From contig QUOL01000011.1 in the NCBI GenBank assembly GCA_009761415.1, positions 186,001 to 250,000 on the forward strand: 64,000 nt of DNA. Reading direction: 5' to 3'. This DNA is from Sarcomyxa edulis (taxonomy: Eukaryota > Basidiomycota > Agaricomycetes > Agaricales > Mycenaceae). Under the pieces are notes generated by a model that searched no databases, was not told where the DNA came from, and was given only the letters and a program-made list of their open reading frames with translations. The translations under genes and the position numbers were made by a program. This document shows, piece by piece, positions 34,525 to 45,396 of this stretch (position 1 is the first letter of the stretch; each line of letters begins with the position of its first letter).

Positions 34525-36623
34525 ATGAAGCTCCAAGCTCTCACCGCTCTTTTCACCATCGTTGGCGCAACTAATGCCCATTCTTTACGACCAGCTCACG
34601 CTCACAAACGACAGGCTACAATCGTGTCCAGCGTAAGCTCTAGTTCTGCTAGCGCCAGTGCTAGTTCCAGTGCCAGCGCGAGCGTTAGCGTCAGCGCCAG
34701 TAGTAGTGTCGCTGCTGCTACTTCTGCTGCTACTTCCGTTGCAGCAGCTAGTGGTACCTCTGTTTCACTCGCGGCAGCTACGACTCTGGCAGACGCTGCT
34801 GGCACCGGTCTAGCCCTTTCCCAGATCAGTTCTGGGATGCCAACCCAAGCGACGTACTCTGTAACCGCGACATACGCTGCAGGTGCTTCAGCTCCAGTTT
34901 CTGGTGCTCCCGCTCTACCTACACCTTGTAAGCCATGATTCCCTTTTTTTTCGGACAAGATACTGACTCTAAACTTCGTTCTGATAGTCATATTCAAGAC
35001 CGGTGTTTGGCCCGCTGAGGACGTGGTCCCTGACACGAGTAAGTGCTAAGCCAAGTATTTCCCTTATCTCGCAAGTTTCTGATACATCGCGTCTTGAACA
35101 GCTTCTGACGAGGTCAAAGAGTGGATGAAGGAACTCGACGGATACGATATTCCTGATTTGTCTGTTACTGTTGATGGCTCTTGCGCAAGCGACCCCGCTG
35201 CCGTTGCCAACGCGTCAGACCGAGGATGGTGGACCTGTGGTGGATACACCAGGGCCACTGACATTACCGCTTGCCCCGATAAGTACACCTGGGGTGTCAG
35301 GTAATTGATACACGTTCTATGATGTGTATGATGCGTGTCTGATGCAATCTTTCAAAGTTTCGATGATGGTCCTTCTCCCTACAGTAGGTCCTTTCTAGAT
35401 TCGTACTTACTATATCCCTTACTGATTGTTTGTTTACAGCTCAGTCAGTGGAATTGTGACGCATAGTATTACGAAAAGTCACTAATGTACTTCCTTAGGA
35501 CTCTACTCAAGTTCTTGTCTGAGAAGGATCTCCACGCTACTTTCTTCGTTGTCGGTTCCCGTGTCCTCGAAAGACCTCAAGTCCTTGTTGAAGAATACAT
35601 GACCGGTCACGAAATCAGTGTTCACACCTGGTCCCACAGAGTAGGTTTTCTTGCTTCATGCATAGATAAATCTATTCCAGATTGATCTAACCCCATTTTC
35701 GTCCCGCAGTACCTGACAACTCTTACCAACGAACAAATTGTTGCCGAGTTGGGCTGGACTCGTAAAATCATCAAGACTGTATTGGGTGTCACACCGACCA
35801 CCATGAGGCCTCCTTACGTTCGTAGTTCTTTTGTTAATGGAAGTCACCGTATACTGATTGACGTTCATCACACAGGGTGATATCGGTTCGTCCTGATGAT
35901 CGGTGTAGCTCTCGACCTTAACTAATACATTCTAACAGACGATCGTGTACGTGCCATCTCCCTGGCCATGGGATTGGTGCCCATCATCTGGACTCGTACT
36001 CCCACTGCTGGTCAATTTGATACCAACGGTCAGTCAATATATTCCCTGTTCCATCGCGACATTACTGATGAACATTGTTGGTCATAGATTGGAAAGTCGC
36101 CGGTGGCATCGTTGACTCGACCGTCTCGCTCGCTTCTTTCGAGGCCATTCTTGGCAACGCCTCTCTTATTGATACCGGGTACGTATCAGCTATATCGGCC
36201 TAGTCAAAGCCTTTCACTGACATAAACCATAATCAGATTCATCGTATTGGAGCATGATCTTTTCCAAGTTACCGTCGATCTTGCCATTGGTTACACCTTG
36301 AACGCTGCCCTTACTCACTCGCCCGCACTAACGGTATGTTTCAATAACCTTGTTTTGATGACCTTTATACTCATTGGGTCCAATAGCTCAAACCCATCGG
36401 AGAATGCTCAAACATCCCTACCACTGATTTATACCTGGAGAGCACGACCAACAAAACCTTCCCATATCCCACCAATAACACTCTAAGTGCTAACGGGACT
36501 ACTTCTAACAGCAGCACGACATCTGCAGCTAGCGGATCGTCGTCTGGTTCCTCTATTCTGCGGGCACCCATTTTGAGTGCCCTTTCTCTAGTAGGCCTGG
36601 CTGCCATCGGCGCCGCGCTATAG
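34525..36623 (+). CDS. Chitin deacetylase, secreted and probably GPI-anchored (CE4)
   Basis: Carbohydrate esterase family 4 enzyme that converts cell-wall chitin to chitosan. An N-terminal signal peptide (MKLQALTALFTIVGATNA) is followed by a basic HKR site and a Ser/Ala-rich linker. The NodB domain shows SFDDGPSPY (about 35355-35383; catalytic Asp and metal Asp), HEISVHTWSHR (metal-binding histidines, about 35608-35640) and RPPYGDID (about 35812-35890). Late motifs GGIVDST and FIVLEHDLF follow. The C-terminus is Asn/Ser/Thr-rich and then hydrophobic (ILSALSLVGLAAIGAAL), consistent with GPI anchoring. About ten introns; a 4-nt microexon at 35440-35443 best explains the reading frame. Active at the cell surface and wall. 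Confidence 0.93.
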
Positions 36624-36926
36624 TAGTTACTTTTCTCTCTCCACTATTTCGCGGACTCTGCATTACCTACTCATTGGATATATAGACAATTTAATTGCAC
36701 TGCGTCCTTGCTCCATTAGCATGCATATGATTATGAAATGTCGAGTATACTACCTGCAAGGGCCGATTAGAGTGAAGTGCTGTCGGAAATAGCCGCGGCT
36801 TGTCCATTCACGCACTATTCTAGTCATCAGTCCATTCGTGAGCGGAATTCATAGCCTCACGACGACCGACTGCGTTTCGTTTCTGGAAAGTTACAACGAC
36901 CGTTGGTCTTTTCTTTCCAACGCCCA
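36624..36926. other. Intergenic region between chitin deacetylase and SEC1
   Basis: Chitin deacetylase 3' UTR and SEC1 promoter, both genes on the plus strand. No TATA box or gene recognised. Confidence 0.5.
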
Positions 36927-39900
36927 ATGTCTTCCTTGATCACCATCGTTCGTTCTAGTACGCTATACCTTTCAAAATGCCAATTCGATCGCAGTATAAC
37001 TCATATACTTTCGTCCTATAGAGTTTCTCGATGCTATTAGATCCGTGAACCCACCCGGTCGATGGAAAATCCTAGTCGTCGACGAGCATTCTCAGAAACT
37101 ATTGGGGTCCGTTTTGAAGCAGTTCGATATCCTGGAGGAAAATGTGACCTGTAAGTCAACCCTGTTCCCCCCCAAGTTCCTCCTCGTCATGACGCGGTCC
37201 CCCAGTGATTGAATCGATCACGAATTATCGCGACCCGCAACCCGAGTTTGAGGCTATATATCTCCTCATGCCAACGAGCCAGAATGTAGACCGTGTCATC
37301 AGAGACTATTCGAATGGCCGGAAGCAGTACGCCGGCGCGCATCTATTCTTCATTGACGGTGCGTAAACAACATATGATCGCGTACTATGGTCCAGAGACA
37401 TGACAGCGGACTCACGGTGGATGCATATAAAGGGCTCGACGAACAGCTGTTTGAACAATTGACCGCCTCGCCAGCGGAACCGTTCCTTCTAGGCCTGAAA
37501 GAGCTATACATCAACTTTTGGGGTGCGTTCGAGCGTTCAGTTTCATGTGATGTCGTCTAAGCTTTGACATGTTCAGCTACGGAGGCACAGACCTTCTCAC
37601 TACGATCACCCGAACAATTCTTCAGCATGTATAGTCCACCCCGTAGCGAGACTGCTTTCGTAACAGCTAAAGAGCGACTAGAAGAAGATCTTAGGTTCAC
37701 TGCCAAGATTGTGAGCTTGTCCCCGTCTTTGTATACTTGACGCCATCTAACATCGTTGTTTGAGATCGCAAATGTCTGCATAACACTCGACGAGTTCCCA
37801 TTCATCCGTTACTACGTTCCTCCCCACCATCCTCCCCTTGGAGCCCTCCAGCCCCATGCTTCGACACGACCACCCCCACCTGCCGAGGGTAGCGGCCGAT
37901 GGCGTACAAATCTTGCCAGAGGCGCCGATGCGCGAGCGTTTGAGTCGGTTGAAGGTGACTACCTCACCAAAATCCTCGCGTTCAATGTACAAAGAACTCT
38001 GGACGATTACAAGAAGAATAATCCCGACTTTGCTGTAAGACACGACTTCGCTATTCAAGTGTTCCCTGTTTGATGCTATGTTCATCTCTTTAGAAAACAT
38101 CTGAGCAAGCCCGCCCACGAGGGACTTTATTCATCACAGATCGCTCAATGGACATGATGGCACCCTTCATCCACGAATTTACCTACCAAGCCATGGCAAA
38201 CGACCTACTCCCTATCGAGGATGGCACAAAATACACGTTCGCACGTATTTTACTTCATCCCCAAGCCTATTTTTGAGAAGATCTTTTATCTTTAATGCTC
38301 ACAGGTACAAATTTCAATCATCTATTGGAGCTTATGAAGATAAGACGGCGACGTTATCTGACGCTGACTCTGTGTGGACAGAGGTCCGGCATATGCATAT
38401 GCGGGAAGCGATTGACAAGCTCATGGCTGACTTCAATAAGTTCCTCGAAGACAATGCAGGTTTCAAAGGGTAAGTGGTCACTTAACCTGTCGATATTGTG
38501 AGACTCAACTCAACATATTGTCTCGTTTGCAGGGAGGGTGCAGCCAGTTTGAATGATATGAAGGATATGCTTGCAAATCTACCACAATACCAGGAACAGC
38601 GAGAAAAGGTAGGCCCTTTCCACATGTCGATAATGGTATATTCTCATGTTTCCTTTATAGTTCTCTCTGCATCTGAACATGGCCCAAGAATGCATGAGCA
38701 TCTTTGAACGGGATAAACTGCCATTAGTAGCTAATGTCGAACAAGTATGGAGTCTGGACTCATTGCCGATCCGTCTTTCTTACTTACACACCTCCTTCTA
38801 GTGTTGTGCAACAGGACTTACGGCAGAGAACAAGACACCGAAAGCACTAGTAGAAGAAATGGTACCACTACTTGATAGCAGAGAAGTGATGTAAGTTTCC
38901 GCCTAGGTCCCATTTCTTTACGCTGCTGATCCACTAATTTTTTTTTTGCAGTAATGCCAATAAAGTACGGATTGTGGCTTTATACATTCAGTTCCGTGAA
39001 GGTGTACCAGATGAAGATCGTCGGCGCTTGTATCAACATGCTCGATTGACTTTAGCTGAGCAAGACGCGGTCAACGCCTTGCTACTTCTTGGCGTCCGCA
39101 TTGGCAGAGTAAGACTCTGATCCCTTCAATTTGACACGATCTCATTAATTGAATGGCACAGGGACCCAACGATCGTGATACCAAGAAGAAAATCAAGCAG
39201 AAACCAAACAACGACGAGGAGTATGAGCTATCTCGCTTCAAACCTTCGCTGAAAACAGTCCTTGAGGTACACATTTTTGGAACAGCGTGCGACGGTGCGC
39301 TAATCGCAGTATGATCTTTCTGCAGGAACATGTGGCAAACAAACTAGATATAACCCTCTTCCCTTATGTCAAGGACGCACCATCAGCTGTCCCTCCTCCA
39401 AATCTCCGCTCTGCGCCATCCCAAACCACCTCTCTACGTAGTCAAAAACCCGTGTGGCACAGAGCAGCTAGGCCAGGTGCTGCCACCGAAATCCGGCAAC
39501 GCCTTCTGGTCTTCGTCGCCGGTGGCATGACTTACTCGGAAGTGAGAGAGACGTACCAACTCTCCAGTGCATTGAGCAAAGACATATACATCGGTAATGC
39601 TCATCTCCTTTGTATACACGCTCTAATTCTAATGCATATACACAATAGGCTCAACTCACACACTGACACCCCGACACTTCATTGATGACTTGAAGGTCTT
39701 GGACCTGGGTGGAGTTGGATCACGAGCAATACCCAACGGCTTGCGTGAGGGAGTCAAGAGACCATTCCAAGAATTTTACGACGACAAATATTATACCAAA
39801 GACGCACCTCCACCTCAGCGCCCTACTCCAGCGACTCTTACCGTACCGCAAAATAACAGCAGCAAATCGACACGAGCATCACCAACTAATTCATTCGCTG

Positions 39901-39971
39901 GTTCTACCATCTCGACGACTCCTTCACATAAGGAAGAGAAGAAGAAGAAGAAAGGGTTGTTCCGTTTCTAA
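36927..39971 (+). CDS. SEC1: Sec1/Munc18-family protein Sec1 (exocytic SNARE regulator)
   Basis: SM protein that binds the plasma-membrane SNARE complex and is required for fusion of secretory vesicles. The 31-nt first exon (36927-36957) encodes [10 protein letters not shown], and after the intron the family start continues [20 protein letters not shown]. Later SM landmarks are [46 protein letters not shown] (about 38112-38200) and [15 protein letters not shown] (about 38960-39005). [15 protein letters not shown] (about 39505-39550) follows. The final residues are a Lys-rich tail ([10 protein letters not shown]). Total about 710-730 residues from roughly fifteen exons, the normal length for Sec1. 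It converges with RPT4, 166 bases between stops. Confidence 0.95.
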
Positions 39972-40137
39972 AGAGGTGACCATGGCGCCGTTATCGTAGT
40001 TAATATTAGTTTATACCCTTAATGGATCTCTTCGGACTGTAGGTAGAACTTATGCAGCGGGAGGAGCGTATGCATGTTGCTGAGAGCGCACAATATATGA
40101 AATGCGTATGAGATACAGGAAAGAACAAAGCCAGTGA

Positions 40138-41712
40138 TTATGCGGAGTATTCCATCTTGGCTGCGAACAGAATCGCGTAAGAAAAAACACGCCTACGGAG
40201 TGAAGGTTGAACGTACTTTCGTGCTTCTTGGCTTCACCAACTTTGCGCGCTGCTTTGGTCAAATCCTCCTGGTTCACGTATTCCCTATCGTCTCTAATCG
40301 CGAACATTCCAGCCTCAGTCACAACGTTACGCAAATCAGCACCGTTGAAGTTGTCCGACAACTGGTCGGTGTTTCAGTAAGTTTACAGCGAACAAAATAA
40401 ATGGGAGCCTTACCTTGACGATGGCCTCATAGTCGATATCTCCGCCTTTGTTGACTGGTGCGGCATGAATTTTGAGGATTTCCAGTCTTGCCTGCTCATT
40501 TGGTAGTGGGACTTCAATCTTACGATCTAGTCGACCAGGACGAAGAAGTGCGGGATCGAGGGTATCGGGTCGATTTGTAGCCATTATCAGCTTCGTTCGT
40601 CCTAGAGAGTCGAATCCATCCATCTGGTTGAGCAACTATTGAACGAGGAGGGATCAGACATCAAGATTCACGCGTAGGAAATATGAGCCTCCAAACCTCC
40701 ATGAGCGTGCGCTGAATTTCTCGATCAGCACTAGTACCCTCGGAGAAACGACGACCACCAATAGCATCGATTTCATCCATGAAAATGACACAAGGCTCGT
40801 GATCTCGGGCATACCCAAACATCTCGCGCACTACTCGCGCACTTTCTCCGATGTATTTGTCAACGATGGCAGAAGAGACGACTTTCAGGAAATTGGTCTG
40901 AAGGGTGGCGGCTACTGCTCGGGCTAGTAGCGTTTTCCCTGTTCCAGGGGGTCCATAGAGAAGGACACCTTTAGGTGGTTTGATGCCAACACGAAGGAAT
41001 AATTCGGGATTGAGAAGAGGAAGTTCGATGATCTGCGAGCATCGTTTTCGTGAGGGCTTCGAAGTGCTAGAAGATGGAACGTACCTCGCGTAGTTCGCGA
41101 ACTTGCTCTCCTAGTCCTCCAATACCAGCAAACGAAGCTCCTCCAGGATCCTCCAGACTCATCTTGTAAACCATTGGATCTACTTCTCGTGGCAAAATTC
41201 GCATAATAGTGAGTGTGGTCATGTCTAGGGAGACTCGGGTTCCTGTCTTCAGTTTTGCTACAGGCAGCGTTGGGCGGTAGGAAACAACATAACGTGGTCC
41301 CGACGAAGCTTTCACGATAACTACATGCCTAAAGTCAGTTCAAAGCAATGGAAGACTGGAGTCTAAGCAGACTTGCATCGTTCGTCGTCCAGCTGTTTCA
41401 TGACCTCTCCAATAATCTGCCCAACGGATTGGACTGCCTTGATGTCCTCTTCCGTCTTTGCAAAGTCCTTTTCCAAGTCCTTCAATGAAAACCGAACTGG
41501 GATGTATCAGTCAAGAGCTTCTCTAGTGAAAGCCTACAGAACTGACGATTCTTGAGACTCTCGCTGCTCGTCTCATGGCTTCGCATTTTCTACCATTCAA
41601 GTCAGCGGTCGTCCAAGACATTATTGAGCTTGCGCACCTCTCTATAAGCTTTAAGTGCATCTTGTCTGCGCTGGTCTATCGAACCAGATGATGTGGAGGC
41701 TTGTGCGTCCAT
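40138..41712 (-). CDS. RPT4: 26S proteasome regulatory particle ATPase Rpt4 (PSMC6)
   Basis: One of the six AAA+ ATPases of the proteasome base, about 390 residues. Start [14 protein letters not shown] at 41712; an upstream in-frame ATG at 41823 would add 37 residues but does not look like the family. A coiled coil and OB domain ([11 protein letters not shown]..., about 41220-41320) precede the ATPase. Walker A is [16 protein letters not shown] (about 40915-40960), Walker [16 protein letters not shown] (about 40750-40795), and the sensor/arginine-finger region is [20 protein letters not shown] (about 40530-40585). The last intron uses a donor at about 40213, giving a C-terminus ...KKHETKMEYSA and stop at 40138-40140. 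No HbYX tail, as normal for Rpt4. Confidence 0.96.
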
Positions 41713-41843
41713 TGCAGATGAAATCGGAGGCCTTGGGATGTTAGTGCGAGTGCAGAGTTGGAGACGCGAGCTGACGCGTCCTGCAAACTCCAGCCCGCCC
41801 GGATGATGGTCACACAGTGACACAGTGGCGCCTACTCTTCATC

Positions 41844-41938
41844 GGCCTGATGGTCTAGTAGTATGATTCCTTGTTAGGGACGTTTACTGTTGTACACGCA
41901 TTTCGAGGAGGTCCAGGGTTCAATTCCCTGTCAGGCCC
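41844..41938 (+). tRNA. tRNA-Pro (anticodon AGG) with 23-nt intron
   Basis: A complete cloverleaf is readable. Acceptor stem GGCCTGA (41844-41850) pairs with TCAGGCC (41931-41937), with discriminator C at 41938. The D arm contains the A-box-like TGGTCTAGTAGTATGAT. The anticodon stem CCTTG (41869-41873) pairs with CGAGG (41904-41908), including one G-T pair. The anticodon AGG is 41876-41878. The T arm is CAGGG TTCAATT CCCTG (41914-41930), with a B-box match. An intron at 41880-41902 sits after position 37, the canonical place. The mature tRNA is 72 nt before CCA addition, and a T-run follows at about 41942. It lies 131 bases from the RPT4 start. Confidence 0.95.
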
Positions 41939-42456
41939 ATCTTTTTGCTTGTCGCCTTACAGTTCATTCTGGACTCAGGAACACAAGTTTTACCGCCGGA
42001 CCAGGTTAATCCCTAAATCTCTCAAGTCAAGAAACCAAGATATTTCTTGGATTCCAATTGATCTAGAGGACTACTGAACTTTACTTGGTACAACTCCCAT
42101 CAGCCGAAGACTCTGCTTGGCGAGCGGGTGGCATGCGGCGAGCTGTCATGGTAAAGTCGTGTATATATGGTATAGGTATTATTACTGTAGAGTGTACACT
42201 GCAAATTGTAGCTCATGTAGACAAGAGACAACGTAGATAATGAGCGGGGAGGAAGGAAGGCACAGCAAGAGCAACAGCAAGCAAGGACACCAGACGACAT
42301 AATAGGAGCGTACATTGTTCAAACCGAGAATAAGCAAGAGTCAAAGTCACTTCAGACGAAGGGGGAAGGGAGAAAAGACAATAGAGTACACACACTTGGT
42401 CCTTGGTCCACCACTGTTCACACTTCAAAAAAAGTTGATGATGTTGTGTGGGCTCT
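41939..42456. other. Intergenic region between tRNA-Pro and hypothetical gene stop
   Basis: tRNA trailer (T-run at 41942-41946 should act as the RNA polymerase III terminator) followed by AT-rich spacer and the 3' UTR of the minus-strand gene. No gene recognised. Confidence 0.55.
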
Positions 42457-45396
42457 TCACTCCCCGACACTCCCTTCACTAGCGACCGTGATCGCATAAT
42501 CACTCGCAGAACCCGGACTGCCCCAACTCGAGCGGTTGAACCGATTCCCTCGTCCAATCCCCGACAATGGCATCCCCATCCTGTAATCACCAAAATTCCC
42601 TGGACTATGGATCGATACAGGCGGCAGGTTGTGCGCCTGCGAACTCGAATACGACCTCCCCGACTTGGATTCCGAGGTGTAAGGGTTGACGCCGTACCGC
42701 GGTAGAGGTGGGTGAGCGGGTGAGCGGAGAGATGGGTTGCTATTGATTGTGAGTAAGCAAACAGCAGGGAAATGACGGTAAGGTACTCACTTCGCGCTCA
42801 ACGTGGGTCCTAACGCCAACCTTGCGAAATTACTCGGGAAAAGAGGGTTCCCGGGACTCCGGTCGCCGACTGGGTCATATGGGATATCTTCGTCTTCCCC
42901 ACCACGTCCGTACATCGAGCTTGCACCATGACTATACCGTCTTGTATTGTGCTCATTAGAACTAGACACGGAGTCTGAGCGTCGGAAGGCGCCTACTACA
43001 CCTGTTAACCCAAAAGATCAGACCAGAAAAAATCAGGACACCGCTATATATACATATGTGTGAGAGAATAAAAACGCACCGGCACTCAAACTACCCCCCA
43101 TGGACCCGAAACTCGCAGACCTCTCCGATCCACCACTCATGCCCATCCCCAAGCTCGAACCGTAACTAGACCCCAACGCTATAGGGTTGAGAGCAGACGG
43201 AGACGAAGGCATGGGCGAGGTCGCGATGCGTAGTCCTTGAATCTGCGCGGGGTCAATGAGCGTCGTGTCTTCCTCTCCCTCTGCAACATCGTCTCCACTT
43301 TGTTCTGTGTTGGGGTCTTTATCGTTCTCCGACGATTCACCCTGTGGCGTACCATCCTCCCCTTCTTCCTCCGCGTCCTCCGAGATCTCGGTCAAACTCG
43401 TCGGCAGGGATAACGGAGGCAACGATACGTTGATATTGAGATTGACAGGAGAATGGTGCGAAAACGTGTTCGAAGGCGAATGCGAGTGCGAATGGGTATG
43501 CGTGTGATGGGAATGGAAAGTATTCGTCGGAGAATACGTAGCAGGCGAACTTTGTCTGCCCCTATCTCTGGAAGAAGACGACGAGGCAAGTAAAGGCACG
43601 ATGGAGAGGTACGTCTGAGGCGCACTGGAGGCCAGCTGATGAGGAGGTGGTGGAGATGGCTCTCTCGGTGTGGGCGCCGTCACAGTATCACCATCCATAT
43701 CCGTACTATCGCCTCGACAGTTCGCATGCGCATGTACGTCGATGTCGACCTGCATGTGCACCTCTATGGGGTTCATAGCAGATGTGAGGGCGGTATCGTT
43801 AGCATCGGGGGTAACAGCGGTCGTAGCGCAATGACCACTCGCAGTAGTGGTATTCGTAGTCGTATAATCGAGATGATTGACCGGACTCGAATCAGTACTG
43901 GACGTGCTGGAACTGTCCGTCGTAGTGGTATTACTGGATCCCATTTTACCAGTATTCGTGGTGGGTGTAGGCAAGATTTCCTTCAGCGCAGAATCAACCC
44001 CAGCTAACGTCTCCTCCTGCTCTTCGTCCGTCTTTCGCCTCCTCTCCACCCTATCCGCGCCTGCATACACGCCAGGGTCTTGTAATGACTGCCCACGTTC
44101 GCGAGCAGTCTTGTGTTGTTCCTGTACATGGAACCGTTCGACGATAGGACTACGTCTCTGTGTAGGACTAGCAGGAGAATCGACCGTCGCGTCCCAGTCC
44201 TCCCAATGTCCGTGGGACTTCCTTCCTCCGTCTTCCTGCTCGTCTGATGAAGAAGAATCCATATCCAGGGCTTCTTCGTTATCGTCGTATCGCATAGACC
44301 GCCCCTCCTCCTCTTCGTCAAACTCTCCACCGATACTTTCGTCCCACTCGTAATCAAGGTCACCGGGGACCCCTAACGCACCCTTGACTCTTTCCCAGAT
44401 GAGCTCACTGCGCCCAAGGATACATCGACGGACCATACGGACCCAAGGTGCATCAGGGAGGATAGTACGTGTAGTCCTGGTGAGATGGTGATACAACTGA
44501 GCGTAAGTCCATGTCAAAGGATCTGCAGGGAGCGGAAGAGCTGGTTCTGAGCGAGGGGACTGAGTAAGGTTGTGCGGGAATGTTTGAGCGAGTAGACCGA
44601 ATAGTTTGGCGGAAGGTGCTGTTGTGATGAGTGCGGCTACTTCGGCTGGACGGTCGATGAAGGGGAGGTAGATATCTTCGGGAAGAGGGGTAAATGTTGC
44701 TGGGGTTATTTTTTCGTGAGTGTTGGTTGCGGCGCTGGATGGACGACCTCCGTTTGGGGTGCGGGAGCGAGGGGGAACAAGGTTGGATCCGGCTGAGGAA
44801 GAGGAGGAATAGGATTGGGGGTGGGTGGATTGACGAGCGAGTTCGAAGAGCTGGTCAGGGGATAAACGGGGATTCGAGGGGAGCGGAACAGATAGGGATG
44901 CCGATGCAGAGGAAGAAGAACCAGACCTGTGATGATGATGGTGAAGACCTGGCGAAGACGGACGGAGTTTAGGGGAAGTATTCGGAGATGTCGAAGCTGG
45001 TCCTCCCGTAGTCGAACTTTGCCCGAACGAAGAGAACGCAAAGCTGAGACGACCACCTTCAGCAGGTGGAGTGGGAGGTCCGTTTGAACCTAGTCGTCTG
45101 TGCACTCGTCTTGGAGATGAAGGAGTATGGAGGTCGAGGGGAGGAGGTTCGGTCGCGGCAGGGGTAGTCGGAGTGACGCGGACGATGGTGAGTGTGCTCG
45201 AAGATGACCTATTCGGATTCAAGTTGAGCACAGAGTGGTTACCCCATGGATCAGAGGCAGCAATGGAGCCCCGTCGATTTGAGAGGAGTCGATGCGGGGA
45301 ATGCGGGGGCGGGGGTGGGGGATGAGGATGAGAGTGTTGGTGGTAGGCAGGCATGGGAATTGGAATGGGAATGGATTGAGCAGTAGTAGTAGCCAT
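42457..45396 (-). CDS. Large low-complexity basidiomycete protein of unknown function
   Basis: I do not recognise a named family. Three exons (main exon 45396 to about 43080, then about 42996-42790 and 42740-42457) encode about 930 residues. The first 230 residues are rich in Pro, Ser and His with homopolymer-like stretches. A compact, non-repetitive core follows at about 44700-44340 (TPLPEDIYLPFIDRPAEV, KLFGLLAQTFPHN, WVRMVRRCILGRSELIWERV), the only part that looks like a folded, conserved domain. An acidic/Ser/Thr/His tail follows. The last exons restore open reading with good splice sites, and the protein ends ...VASEGSVGE. Basic and SP-rich N-terminus suggests a regulated, probably nuclear or cytoskeletal protein, but this is a guess. 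Confidence 0.75.

Noticed and set aside
41713..41823. Upstream in-frame ATG for RPT4
   Set aside because: Would add 37 residues unlike the family, and approaches the tRNA gene; the downstream ATG gives the expected N-terminus.
43877..44353. 158-codon plus-strand frame
   Set aside because: Antisense to the low-complexity coding sequence of the 42457-45396 gene.
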